Source: a virus
Direction: 5' to 3' (one strand)
Length of the DNA: 31,404 nt
IMG/VR virus record: IMGVR_UViG_3300017971_000621
Coordinates: 1 to 31,404 of that record
The translations under genes and the position numbers were made by a program. Below, piece by piece: positions 21,207 through 29,807 of the stretch. Numbering within the stretch: the stretch's first letter is position 1; each line of letters opens with the position of its first letter. The notes beneath the pieces were generated by a model. The model was not told where the DNA came from and did not search any database. It saw only the letters and a program-made list of their open reading frames with translations.

Positions 21207-24200
21207 TGATTGAGCAAAATACATTTGTAAAAACTGTAGATACACCTGACAGTATCAACCAAGATGTACAAAATTATCGCGACTCTTGGGAATATAATGC
21301 GAACGCAGATATTGGAGATCAATTTGATTCCATAGTCGATGATTTAAAAATCAATGAGAACGTCGCAGAAGAAAATATAGAACTAAAGAAAACGGAGCCT
21401 GATGCTGATCCATCTGTAAGTGAGCAACCAGCCCCTGAGGTCGACCGTACCGATAGCATAACGGCCCCAGTAGATAAAACCATCGATACAGTTAAAGAAA
21501 CGCCAAAGCTTCCCCTTGGTGCTGATATAGCTATAGGACTAATGACAGGCGGTAAATCTGCTTTAAGAGGTGCTATTACTGGTCTAAATGAGTCCATTAC
21601 CATCATAGATAAAGCAGGAACGTATCTTAATGAAGCTATGGGTCTTCCACAAACGGAATCTAAATATTCTATACCAAATGTTGATCCTACCTTTCCCACT
21701 GTAACAGGCGAAATAATAGAAAATCTTGCACAGTTTATGACTGGTTTTGGTCTTGTTGGCAAATTGGCCAAGGGGCTTGGTGCAACAAAAGCAGCTTCAA
21801 AAGCGGGTCAGATAGCAGAGGGAATATTAAAAGGGTCTGCTGCGGAAGTAGCAGCCTTTGATGAACAGCAAGACAGGCTATCAAACGTCATTGAATCATT
21901 CCCGTCTCTATCAAATCCAGTTACTGAATATCTTGCTGCTGATAAGGATGATAGTTTCCTTGAGGGGAAAATGAAGCAGGCAGCCGAAGGAGCCTTTGTT
22001 GGTGCTGGTTTACAAGCTGCTACAGAAGGTTTTGTCCAAGGTGTAAAAGTTTTGAAAAAACTAAGGAAAGCACCGACTCAAGAAATTTTAAGTCCTGAAC
22101 AGATAGTAAAAGCAGAGCAAGAAGCTATCAAAAGGAAAACTGAAATACTTGGTAACATAGATGATGAGCGCTTAGTTTATAAGGTTTCTAAATCCGTTGA
22201 AGACGTTGAAGGTCTTAGCGATAAAGAAATAAAGAAGTTAGCCAAGAAAGGCGGATTGCCCGTACGGGAAGAAAAAGAAATAGTTGTTAATCTTTCTCGC
22301 ATTGAAAACGCTGACGACATTCAAAGCGTCATGAAATCATTTGTTGAAGAAAATAAACTTAGGAATGTAGAGGCAACACGTGGTGTAAGAACGCACGAGC
22401 AAACCCTAAAGTCAGCAGAAGATATCAATGGTTTTAATTCCTTGATGGAAAGAAGAACAGGCCAAGCTTTTAATGCTGAGGAAATCACAGCAGCAAAGCA
22501 ATGGTATTATTATATTACTGATAAGTTGATGGAGGCTTCACGCTCTGCATCTCTTCCTGATGCGTCAAAGATAGACATTTTCAACTTTAGAAAAATCATG
22601 GCTATTCATGATGCAACACAAGCAGAGATAGCAGGTATTCGTGCAGAATCAGGACGCGCTTTGAATGCGTGGAAAATTCCAGCCAATGCAGATGGTGTTG
22701 ATACTAAAGCTCTCAATGAGGTTATAAGTTTATATGGTGGCTCTAAGGATACAGTAGAGCTTGCAAAACAAATATCTAAGCTTGGTAGTGAAATAACAAC
22801 TGAGCAATTGAATTCTCTAACAAAGAAAACCGCCCTTGCTAGAACAGGTAACGCCATTAGGGAAGCCTGGACATTAAGCCTTCTTACAAGTCCGCCAACT
22901 CATATTAGGAATATTCTAAGCTCTGGACTAACGGGACTTGCAGAAATACCAAAGCGTACAATTCAAGCATTTATTCCTGAATCTGGCGTTCAATTAGGAG
23001 AAGTTCCTTATCTTGCGTCAGGAATGGTAAGAGGTTTTAAAGATGCTTTCGGTAATGCTGCAAAGGCTTTTAGGACGGGGCAGACTGGTTTTAGTACCGG
23101 TAAGGTTGAGTTGCCAAGGGTAAGAGCAACGAGCTTGGAAGAGTTAGACCCTAATGCTGTAATGACACCTTTTGCTTATGCCATGGATTATTACGGTAGA
23201 GCGATGGCATACGCTGGAAAGGGTCTAGCCGCTGGTGATGAGTTCGCTAGGACTGTGCTTGCAAGAGGTCACGCTAATTCTCTGGGGGCAAGAGAAGGTA
23301 TTGATAGGGGACTTAAAGGAAAAGAGTTGTCAGATTTTGTTACAGAATTTACAAACAATTTAAATCCTAAAGCATCTGATGCTGTCCGTGATTTTGCTGA
23401 GTATAATATCTTTATTAATTCTCTAGGAGAGACTGGACAACTAGGGCAAAAGTTTCTATCAAAAGTACCTATGCTTAGATTTGCGGTCCCATTCTTTAGA
23501 ACACCTGTAAACATCTTTAAGTATGGTTTTCAGCATACACCGTTAGCTTTTGCGAGTCAGTCTATCCGTTCGGATATAGCTGCTGGTGGATTAAAAAGAG
23601 CGGAAGCTTTATCTAAGATCGGTCTTGGAACAACTATCATGCAAATCTCTACCGATATGACCCTTAGCGGAAGCATAACAGGAAGCGGGCCAACTGATAT
23701 GAATCAAAGGAGACATCTACAATCTATGGGGTGGAAGCCTTATAGCTTAAAGATTGGTGATACATATTATAGTTATGAAGGTTTAGAGCCCATAGCAACC
23801 CTTGTTGGTCTAAGTGCTGATATGGCTGAAATACTCACAAACTATGAATCATATGATATTGATGAACAGGAAAAGGTAGATGAAACAACAACCGCAATTA
23901 TAGCAATGGTAGCAAACCAAGTTATTGGAAAAACATTTCTTAAGGGTGTATCTGACACAATAGAAGCCATCACTGAGCCGGATAGATATGGTGAAAGGTT
24001 CCTAACAAACTATTCATCTAGCCTTATTCCTGCCGGCGTTGGCACAATAGCGCGTGGTCTTGATCCAGAAAGCAAAATGGTCACAAATATGATAGATGGC
24101 CTAAAGGCACGTATACCAGGGATATCAAAAGAAGTTCCTCGCAGGCGTAATATATGGGGGGAGAGTATCCCCTTAAGTGTGCCTACACCAGAAGGTCTTA

Positions 24201-24688
24201 TGGGGGACATCGGCAGTTTTTCAAACATAGCCATTAACCCAATTTATATGAGTAAAGAGCGTGATTCTCCTGCTGATGAATTTATGCTTCAAAATGGTTT
24301 CCCAATTTCAATGCCTGGTAAGAAAATTACTATTGATGGCGTTCCTATTAATTTTAAGGACTTTGATAATCATGCAGAAATGTATTCTAGGTTTGTGCAA
24401 CTTCGTGGGCAAGAAGTAACACTATCTCAATACGAAGGTATGAACATGAAGACTTATATGGACTATCTTGTTTCAGACCTAACGGATTCCGGTTTCTTTG
24501 AAATATATGAAACACATGAGGAACAACAAGCCTACATAAGAAAAGTTGTTAAAGATTATACAGAAGCGGCGAAAGAGCAATTAGTAGAAGAATATGATGT
24601 TTTGCAATACGAGTTGGAACTTGGAAAAGAACAAGAGAAACGTAGGGCTGCCGATCCTATAACTAAGAAATTCATGAGTGGAGGATAA
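21206..24688 (+). CDS. Large internal virion / DNA-ejection protein (gp16-like) with polyvalent-type C-terminal region
   Basis: This 1160-aa protein is the largest in the window and the third ejection gene. The first ~95 residues are acidic and disordered. A Gly/Ala-rich hydrophobic stretch near 100-130 (GADIAIGLMTGGKSALRG) and another near 170-215 could be membrane-active. The C-terminal half has segments that I associate with large polyvalent-protein regions in podovirus ejection proteins: LTSPPTHIRNILSSGLTGLA near 560, FFRTPVNIFKYGFQHTPLA near 770, then TGSGPTDMNQRRHLQSMGWK near 820. No lysozyme-type transglycosylase motif is evident. It probably extends the injection channel through the inner membrane. 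Confidence 0.8.
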   Translation: MIEQNTFVKTVDTPDSINQDVQNYRDSWEYNANADIGDQFDSIVDDLKINENVAEENIELKKTEPDADPSVSEQPAPEVDRTDSITAPVDKTIDTVKETPKLPLGADIAIGLMTGGKSALRGAITGLNESITIIDKAGTYLNEAMGLPQTESKYSIPNVDPTFPTVTGEIIENLAQFMTGFGLVGKLAKGLGATKAASKAGQIAEGILKGSAAEVAAFDEQQDRLSNVIESFPSLSNPVTEYLAADKDDSFLEGKMKQAAEGAFVGAGLQAATEGFVQGVKVLKKLRKAPTQEILSPEQIVKAEQEAIKRKTEILGNIDDERLVYKVSKSVEDVEGLSDKEIKKLAKKGGLPVREEKEIVVNLSRIENADDIQSVMKSFVEENKLRNVEATRGVRTHEQTLKSAEDINGFNSLMERRTGQAFNAEEITAAKQWYYYITDKLMEASRSASLPDASKIDIFNFRKIMAIHDATQAEIAGIRAESGRALNAWKIPANADGVDTKALNEVISLYGGSKDTVELAKQISKLGSEITTEQLNSLTKKTALARTGNAIREAWTLSLLTSPPTHIRNILSSGLTGLAEIPKRTIQAFIPESGVQLGEVPYLASGMVRGFKDAFGNAAKAFRTGQTGFSTGKVELPRVRATSLEELDPNAVMTPFAYAMDYYGRAMAYAGKGLAAGDEFARTVLARGHANSLGAREGIDRGLKGKELSDFVTEFTNNLNPKASDAVRDFAEYNIFINSLGETGQLGQKFLSKVPMLRFAVPFFRTPVNIFKYGFQHTPLAFASQSIRSDIAAGGLKRAEALSKIGLGTTIMQISTDMTLSGSITGSGPTDMNQRRHLQSMGWKPYSLKIGDTYYSYEGLEPIATLVGLSADMAEILTNYESYDIDEQEKVDETTTAIIAMVANQVIGKTFLKGVSDTIEAITEPDRYGERFLTNYSSSLIPAGVGTIARGLDPESKMVTNMIDGLKARIPGISKEVPRRRNIWGESIPLSVPTPEGLMGDIGSFSNIAINPIYMSKERDSPADEFMLQNGFPISMPGKKITIDGVPINFKDFDNHAEMYSRFVQLRGQEVTLSQYEGMNMKTYMDYLVSDLTDSGFFEIYETHEEQQAYIRKVVKDYTEAAKEQLVEEYDVLQYELELGKEQEKRRAADPITKKFMSGG

Positions 24689-24690
24689 TC

Positions 24691-27471
24691 ATGGCAATCA
24701 CAATACCACAGAACGATAGGTTCGTTACATACACGGCGGCAGCGGCACAAACAACCTTTGCCTATGACTTCCCTATTTATGAAACAAGTGACTTAGATGT
24801 TTACAGAATTAGGGCAGGAGCTATTACGCAGCTCACACTGACAACGGATTACACGGTAACGGGTGCTGGTCTTCAAGCCGGTGGTAACGTTGTGTTAGTT
24901 GTTGGTGCAACATTGAACGACCTTATTATCATTGCTGGTGATTTGCCAGAGCTTCGTTCAACAAACTACTCTGGAGCTGGTGACTTTACGAAAGAGTCAG
25001 TGAACACAGCCTTAAACAAACTCGTTCAATTGGACCAACAGCTTAGGCGGGATACGGACCGCTCTATCCATCTTAACCCTGCCGATCCAACAGATGTTAG
25101 CGCCGTTTCTTTTACTCTTCCTCTAACGGATGATCGAAAAGGTAAGTATCTTTATTTTAGTGCAACCGATGGTTCGGTTGCTGTTTCTACGGCAACAGGT
25201 ATTGACGGACCAGCAACATCTGCTGATAAAGAAGTGGTTTTATTTTCTGGAACTGATGGCAAAACGTTAAAACGTCCTGGCACTGAATATATGATTATGC
25301 CACAGGGTACGACCGCGCAACGTGGCGCTCCTGGCAATATCGTTATGCGTGGTAACACTGACGGATCAGAAGATGTTGAGGTTTATGTCAACGGTGGATG
25401 GTCTTCCGTCCTAACTGGCGGGACAGGTGCGCCTATTGGTGCCACATACATCACCCAAACCCCTAACGGAACGCTCACAAGCGAACAAGCAATGAGTACC
25501 CTAGCAAACGGTCTTGTGAAGAACACAACCGGAACAGGTGTACAATCTATTGCCGTTGATGGGACGGATTACATAAGCCCAACACTACAATCTAACGTTG
25601 ATGTTAATGGAAATAGCTTAGTCTCATTAGCCAATGGAGATATCACACTTGCGCCACACGGCACAGGAGATACGGTAATTACATCTCCTATTGTTTTAAC
25701 ATCACAGGCAGACCCAGGCCATGAAGATGGAAAGCTTTATTATGATTCAACAGATCATGCGCTGTCTTTCTACAATGATGAAGCAGATACTAAATTGCAG
25801 ATCGGGCAAGAGAACTGGATACGTGTTTACAACAATTCAGGAGCAACGATTTCAAACGGTAATATCTGTTATGCATCTGGTAAAGAGAATGTAGAAGATA
25901 GGCTAACAATTGCTTTAGCACAAGCTGATGATCCAGCTACATCAAAAGTTATTGGCGCAGCAACACATGATATTGAAAACAACTCATTTGGTTACGTAAC
26001 TCAATTTGGTTATGTGAGTAATGTTGATACATCTGCTTTTGCGGATGGTGCGCCCATGTGGTTATCTTCAACGGCGGCTGGTGGGTATACAGACACAGAG
26101 CCCTTGTCTCCCAATGTAAGTGTGTTTTTAGGTTACGTTGTTGATTCAGCAGTATCTGGAAATGGATTTATTACAACTATTGGTAATACGTCAGGAACCG
26201 GAGCATCTGGTGATGCTACACAGCTTGTTGTTAATGCACGTAAGGGAAGTGCTGGAACTATTAACAAAGGTGACGCTGTTTACATTAGTGGATATAACGT
26301 TGGTAACGATGTTATCAATGTTGAGTTCGCTGACTCTAGTGTGTCCGGAACTATGCCAGCTATCGGTATTGCTAACTCAACTATAGAACCAGGCACAGAA
26401 GGACAAGTGGTTGTCTCTGGTCGTATAGCTGATTTTGATACATCAGCATTTGCAGCCGGTGATGAACTATATGTTTCTGAAACAGGCACGACCGGAAATA
26501 CCCTAACAACGACAAAGCCAACTGGTGTGGCTCTAATACAAAAGGTTGGAATTGTTAATAGGTCTCATGTTTCTTCCGGTGTTATTGATGTTATTGGTGC
26601 AGGTCGATCAAACGATATTCCTAACTTCACCGCAGCAGATAAGTATTGGTATGGCGCAGCGACAGGAACGGCAGCTGAAGGTGATATTACTGCTTTCGGT
26701 AGAAGTCTTATTGATGATGCTGCTGCTGTTAATGCTAGGACAACCCTTGGCCTTGGAACGGGTGACAATGTTTCCTTCTCGAATGGAGACTTTACAGGAA
26801 CAGAAGCTTTAAAAGTTCCTGTTGGGACCACAGCTCAAAGACCGGGCGCGCCTGTTGATGGTGATCTACGTGTTAATACTACAGCTTCTCAAACTGAAAT
26901 ATATAGAAATGCAGCATGGAGAAATCTTGAGTTAGGTGCTGGTGCTGGCAGCTTGGTTCTTCTAAGTGACCAGACACCCGCTGCTGCCGCTAGCGTTGAA
27001 TTCACCGGTGTTATTGATGCTACATATAACAGTTATCTTCTAACTTTTGCTGGTGTCTATGCTGGTACAAATGACTCATACCTTAGATTGCAGTTTTCAA
27101 CAGATGATGGTGTGTCATGGATAACAACAAATACATATAGATATAGAAACGAGAGAAAGAACTTTTATTCACTTACAACAACGGCTGAGGAATCAACCGG
27201 AAATTCATATATCCCAATTACAACAACAGCGGGAACTATACAAATTAGTAATGTTTCTACAGAGGCGGCAGCAGGTAATTTATGGCTGCTTAGTCCAGCG
27301 GGTACGAATAAAACATTTGTCCACGGAGATACTCAAACTGGGATTGTGTCTTCATCTGCGCAAGATGTACGCGGTGAAAATACGACAACAACCGCGGTGA
27401 ATGCCATTAGAATTCTGATGGATTCTGGAACAATAGCCGGCGGAAACTTTAAACTTTATGGAGTTCAATAA
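24691..27471 (+). CDS. Tail fibre protein with T7-type N-terminus and tandem beta repeats
   Basis: Residues 1-140 match the T7 gp17-type tail-attachment domain (RFVTYTAAAAQTTFAYDFPI, LQAGGNVVLVVGATL, LNKLVQLDQQLRRD). Residues about 375-505 and 511-645 are two copies of one beta domain: each has a G-x-I-x-x-G-(N/D) start, a VIG or AIG strand, and VDTSAFADGAPMWLS or FDTSAFAAGDELYVS. The C-terminal ~170 residues form a beta-rich tip ending IRILMDSGTIAGGNFKLYG, a common receptor-binding ending. It would bind the host surface. It follows the ejection genes and precedes lysis genes, as in T7-like genomes. Confidence 0.9.
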   Translation: MAITIPQNDRFVTYTAAAAQTTFAYDFPIYETSDLDVYRIRAGAITQLTLTTDYTVTGAGLQAGGNVVLVVGATLNDLIIIAGDLPELRSTNYSGAGDFTKESVNTALNKLVQLDQQLRRDTDRSIHLNPADPTDVSAVSFTLPLTDDRKGKYLYFSATDGSVAVSTATGIDGPATSADKEVVLFSGTDGKTLKRPGTEYMIMPQGTTAQRGAPGNIVMRGNTDGSEDVEVYVNGGWSSVLTGGTGAPIGATYITQTPNGTLTSEQAMSTLANGLVKNTTGTGVQSIAVDGTDYISPTLQSNVDVNGNSLVSLANGDITLAPHGTGDTVITSPIVLTSQADPGHEDGKLYYDSTDHALSFYNDEADTKLQIGQENWIRVYNNSGATISNGNICYASGKENVEDRLTIALAQADDPATSKVIGAATHDIENNSFGYVTQFGYVSNVDTSAFADGAPMWLSSTAAGGYTDTEPLSPNVSVFLGYVVDSAVSGNGFITTIGNTSGTGASGDATQLVVNARKGSAGTINKGDAVYISGYNVGNDVINVEFADSSVSGTMPAIGIANSTIEPGTEGQVVVSGRIADFDTSAFAAGDELYVSETGTTGNTLTTTKPTGVALIQKVGIVNRSHVSSGVIDVIGAGRSNDIPNFTAADKYWYGAATGTAAEGDITAFGRSLIDDAAAVNARTTLGLGTGDNVSFSNGDFTGTEALKVPVGTTAQRPGAPVDGDLRVNTTASQTEIYRNAAWRNLELGAGAGSLVLLSDQTPAAAASVEFTGVIDATYNSYLLTFAGVYAGTNDSYLRLQFSTDDGVSWITTNTYRYRNERKNFYSLTTTAEESTGNSYIPITTTAGTIQISNVSTEAAAGNLWLLSPAGTNKTFVHGDTQTGIVSSSAQDVRGENTTTTAVNAIRILMDSGTIAGGNFKLYGVQ

Positions 27472-27472
27472 T

Positions 27473-27724
27473 ATGAAAAAGTTGAGAAATGGTAAGGAAG
27501 TTGATCTAAGTCCCGAAGAGATTGAGGAATATAATCAAAGAGAATTAGAGCGCCCAAATAAATATAAAGATTTATATAAAACGCAAAGGCAAAACGAATA
27601 CCCAGCACTAGATGATATGATTGTTGCTCTATGGGAAAGCGTTTTAGAAGGCAATAACGTTCCTAGGGATGATTTACAGGCTGAGCGTTTGGTTATTAAA
27701 TCTAAATATCCAAAGCCTGTATAA
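27473..27724 (+). CDS. Small protein after tail fibre, possible fibre accessory, 83 aa
   Basis: I chose ATG 27473, nine bases after GGAG and directly after the fibre stop; an upstream ATG at 27458 lies inside the fibre gene. The C-terminal half contains RQNEYPALDDMIVALWESVL, like the YPS-x-x-DQLDALW segment seen in small proteins after phage fibre genes. The N-terminus (NGKEVDLSPEEIEEYNQRE) resembles the start of such proteins, which carry a short recognisable prosequence. Some are thought to help fibre assembly; here that is an inference. Confidence 0.65.
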   Translation: MKKLRNGKEVDLSPEEIEEYNQRELERPNKYKDLYKTQRQNEYPALDDMIVALWESVLEGNNVPRDDLQAERLVIKSKYPKPV

Positions 27725-27725
27725 T

Positions 27726-28259
27726 ATGTTTGAAGAAGCTATCTTACACATTCTAAAAAATGAAGGGGGCTATGTGGATCATAAGTCCGATCCAGGAGGT
27801 GCCACAAACTACGGTGTCTCGCTTCGTTTTTTAAAGACACTTGGTTTGTATGGTGACTTTAACAATGACGGACTTATTGATGGTAATGATATTAAGGCCA
27901 TGGACACCGAAGATGCAAAAGGTGTTTATAAAAAGTTCTGGTGGGACAAGCACAAATACGGTCAGATAAAAGATATCAGGATCGCAACAAAGATTTTAGA
28001 TATGTCAATCAACGTAGGTTCTTATCGTGCCCACTGCATTTTACAAAATGCTCTTAATGATTCCGGTAGTGATTTACTCATTGATGGCGTTATTGGATGG
28101 AAGACGATCAAAGAGATCAACCATCACAAAGACAAACATAAGCTCTTGTCACACATCATTGCCAACCTGTCAAAGTATTACTTAGAATTATATGACAACG
28201 ACAAAGAAAATCGTGTAAACTTTATAGTAGGGTGGCTTAAAAGGGCAACTAAAAGATAA
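27726..28259 (+). CDS. Endolysin, GH108 N-acetylmuramidase family
   Basis: From ATG 27726 the enzyme has 177 residues; a longer frame into the upstream gene adds a poor N-terminus. NEGGYVDHKSDPGGATNYGV (12-31) carries the family's catalytic glutamate, E13. A loop DFNNDGLIDGND (44-55) has the spacing of an EF-hand calcium site. Then KFWWDK and a C-terminal region (about 85-175) matching the peptidoglycan-binding half (TKILDMSINVGSYRA, GVIGWKTIKEIN). It cuts the glycan strand at the end of infection. No signal peptide is present, so a holin is needed, but none is obvious nearby. Stop overlaps the spanin start (TAATG). Confidence 0.88.
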   Translation: MFEEAILHILKNEGGYVDHKSDPGGATNYGVSLRFLKTLGLYGDFNNDGLIDGNDIKAMDTEDAKGVYKKFWWDKHKYGQIKDIRIATKILDMSINVGSYRAHCILQNALNDSGSDLLIDGVIGWKTIKEINHHKDKHKLLSHIIANLSKYYLELYDNDKENRVNFIVGWLKRATKR

Positions 28260-28471
28260 TGCAAACTTGGATATTAATAACTGGTTTTGTAGCTATATTA
28301 TCTATCATTGCTTTTGCTTTTAATATGGCAAAGCAAAAAGGAATAGATGAGCAGAAGATGACTCATTATGAAATCGTATTAAAGGATAAAGAGAATGACC
28401 AAGAGATTGCGTCCCGTCCTGATAATGACGCTAGTGATTTGCTTGAGCGGATGCGCACAGAAAACGACTAA
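28259..28471 (+). CDS. Inner-membrane spanin (Rz-like)
   Basis: Seventy residues: one N-terminal membrane helix (about 4-23, WILITGFVAILSIIAFAF) followed by a charged periplasmic helical tail. The outer-membrane spanin gene starts inside it in another frame (28395), the classic Rz/Rz1 overlap. It would pair with that lipoprotein to fuse inner and outer membranes at lysis. It is shorter than lambda Rz (153 aa), but small i-spanins are common. Context rather than sequence identity makes the call. Confidence 0.8.
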   Translation: MQTWILITGFVAILSIIAFAFNMAKQKGIDEQKMTHYEIVLKDKENDQEIASRPDNDASDLLERMRTEND

Positions 28472-28616
28472 GGTAGTTTCAAACCCAAGCTTCCCATTAC
28501 CTAGTGATGACGTGGCCCAGGAGCTGGAAACCTATTGCTATCCTCAAGAAAAGTGTCCGGCACTTTGGGAGTGGCTAGACGATATATATAAACTTAAAGA
28601 TCAATTGGAAAATTAA
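28395..28616 (+). CDS. Outer-membrane spanin lipoprotein (Rz1-like)
   Basis: The 73-aa product has a basic start, a hydrophobic helix and the lipobox LSGC with Cys20, giving a mature ~54-residue lipoprotein with Pro-containing SNPSFPLPSDD. It begins within the inner spanin gene in a different frame and extends 145 bases beyond it. Together they show that the host has an outer membrane. Three further Cys-free residues precede a CYPQEKC pair that may form a disulfide in the periplasm. Confidence 0.88.
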   Translation: MTKRLRPVLIMTLVICLSGCAQKTTKVVSNPSFPLPSDDVAQELETYCYPQEKCPALWEWLDDIYKLKDQLEN

Positions 28617-28864
28617 TGTTAGGAACAAAAGAAGAAATAGAAGCTCACGTTAACCCTCTGTTAAATGAAGGCATCGCTTTCAATTGCCATGAGGTGAAGA
28701 TGCTGCGTCATAAAAGCAATGCAAGACTTAAGGTATTTCGCTTAGAATTTACTTGGGAAAATGACGGAACCGCTTTCAGCTTCTCAAGGCGTGCTAAGGC
28801 TGTAGAAGTTCCTGCTGTCATTGATGGTTACGTTGATGAGGTTAATAGGATTTCAACGCCCTAA
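28616..28864 (+). CDS. Hypothetical protein at end of late operon, 82 aa
   Basis: The ATG overlaps the spanin stop (TAATG), so it is co-translated with the lysis genes. The product is a compact alpha/beta type protein (KVFRLEFTWENDGTAFSFSR) with a single Cys and no membrane segment. I recognise no family. It is the last rightward gene before the convergent hairpin at 28874-28911. Confidence 0.65.
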   Translation: MLGTKEEIEAHVNPLLNEGIAFNCHEVKMLRHKSNARLKVFRLEFTWENDGTAFSFSRRAKAVEVPAVIDGYVDEVNRISTP

Positions 28865-28873
28865 CTTAAGACC

Positions 28874-28911
28874 GAAGACGCTTTGAATGCATGTGGTTTT
28901 GTAGCGTCTTC
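28874..28911. terminator. Hairpin between convergent operons
   Basis: GAAGACGCT (28874-28882) and AGCGTCTTC (28903-28911) form a perfect nine-pair stem with a 20-base loop, exactly in the 46-base gap where the rightward late operon meets the leftward cassette. No clear T run on either side, so it may be a weak bidirectional terminator. Confidence 0.55.
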
Positions 28912-29093
28912 TACCGGTCATCTTCTTGATAAATTTCCTTAAGAGCATCATAACGACTTCCTGCTTTTTCTTTTAGTATAGCTAATAATTCTCTTTCTAG
29001 TATGCGCAATCGCATAGAATGAACATGTTTTTTAAAACAAATATACGCTAAACATATACAGCATAAGAAGTTGAAGATGTGTTGTGCAATCAT
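28911..29093 (-). CDS. Small membrane protein, 60 aa
   Basis: I place the start at ATG 29093, seven bases after AGG and just past the SSB stop; an upstream ATG at 29120 inside SSB is less likely. One membrane helix rich in Cys and Phe (about 3-20, AQHIFNFLCCICLAYICF) is followed by a basic stretch and a charged cytoplasmic helix. It could be a small holin-type or membrane-anchored accessory protein, but no family is recognised, and it lies on the opposite strand to the lysis genes. Confidence 0.6.
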   Translation of the reverse strand: MIAQHIFNFLCCICLAYICFKKHVHSMRLRILERELLAILKEKAGSRYDALKEIYQEDDR

Positions 29094-29094
29094 A

Positions 29095-29505
29095 TCAATA
29101 CCTATCAAAATATTTATCAACGCTGTCTGCGTTATGTTTTGGTTGTTGTGCTCGTTGGTTCTCTAGTTCCTTTGGTCTGTTCATTACTTTAAGGTCACCA
29201 TTTTGCTTACCAATGATGATATCGACATAAGTTTTTTTAACACCTTTTTTATCCTCTGCATCACGGTAGGTGAGTTTTCCTTCTGCATAAACCATCATTC
29301 CTTTTTTTAGGGACTTCAAGGCGTACTTAGCGAGGTGTTCGTTAAACACGATTACACTGTGCCATTGAGTTGTTTGTTTGAGTTCACCGCTTTTATCTTT
29401 AAAATTTTCTGATGTTGCTATGGATAGCTTCGCGTATCCTGCGGGTGTTTCCTTTGGGTCTTGTCCTAAGTGACCAACTACCATTATTTTATTTAAATGT
29501 GCCAT
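29095..29505 (-). CDS. ssb: Single-stranded DNA-binding protein
   Basis: The OB-fold of bacterial SSB is clear: MAHLNKIMVVGHLGQDPKE at the start, LSIATSE, the WHSVIVFNEHLAKYA strand and helix, and LKKGMMVYAEGKLTYRD. Length is 136 aa. The C-terminus ends DKYFDRY instead of the acidic DDDIPF-like tip through which host SSB recruits partners, so it may not contact host repair proteins in the usual way. It would protect single strands made by the phage exonuclease and during replication. Confidence 0.93.
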   Translation of the reverse strand: MAHLNKIMVVGHLGQDPKETPAGYAKLSIATSENFKDKSGELKQTTQWHSVIVFNEHLAKYALKSLKKGMMVYAEGKLTYRDAEDKKGVKKTYVDIIIGKQNGDLKVMNRPKELENQRAQQPKHNADSVDKYFDRY

Positions 29506-29516
29506 TTCTTTACCTT

Positions 29517-29807
29517 CTATGCGCTTCTTAATAACCCGTGTGGGTCATGCTTTTCTTTTATATTGTAGTTTGTTCCTATCCTTTTGTGTGCGCTTTTTCT
29601 CCTTTTAAGAATATCTTTTATCTTATCTTCTACCTCTCTTACATTTTTAAAAGCGAATTTCTTTGTTGTTCCTTTTGTCCCGATGCGTCCATAGATGGTA
29701 GTTAACATCCAATAGTTAAATAGGTCCTTTTCAACATCCAAACGATAGAACCTAAAGTGATTGCGTTCCTCGTTCTTAGCCTCTAGCTCTAATGATATGA
29801 TGCTCAT
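29517..29807 (-). CDS. WGR-domain protein, 96 aa
   Basis: The sequence NHFRFYRLDVEKDLFNYWML, then YGRIGTKGTTKKFAFKN and a lysine-rich helix, is a stand-alone WGR domain (here Y-G-R), the nucleic-acid-binding fold first named in PARP enzymes and common as short bacterial proteins. The C-terminal 20 residues are basic. Its ATG overlaps the recombinase stop (ATGA), so the two are coupled, and SSB follows 12 bases later. A role in binding DNA ends or nicks is inference from the fold. Confidence 0.8.
   Translation of the reverse strand: MSIISLELEAKNEERNHFRFYRLDVEKDLFNYWMLTTIYGRIGTKGTTKKFAFKNVREVEDKIKDILKRRKSAHKRIGTNYNIKEKHDPHGLLRSA

Noticed and set aside
21319-21771. 150-codon open frame on the minus strand
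   Set aside because: Antisense to the large ejection protein gene, with no ribosome site or operon context.
19548-24688. Transglycosylase domain in the ejection proteins, as in T7 gp16
   Set aside because: No SLT-type catalytic Glu motif could be recognised in either large ejection protein.
24691-27471. Diversity-generating retroelement acting on the tail fibre, as in phage BPP-1
   Set aside because: No reverse transcriptase gene and no template/variable repeat pair was found.
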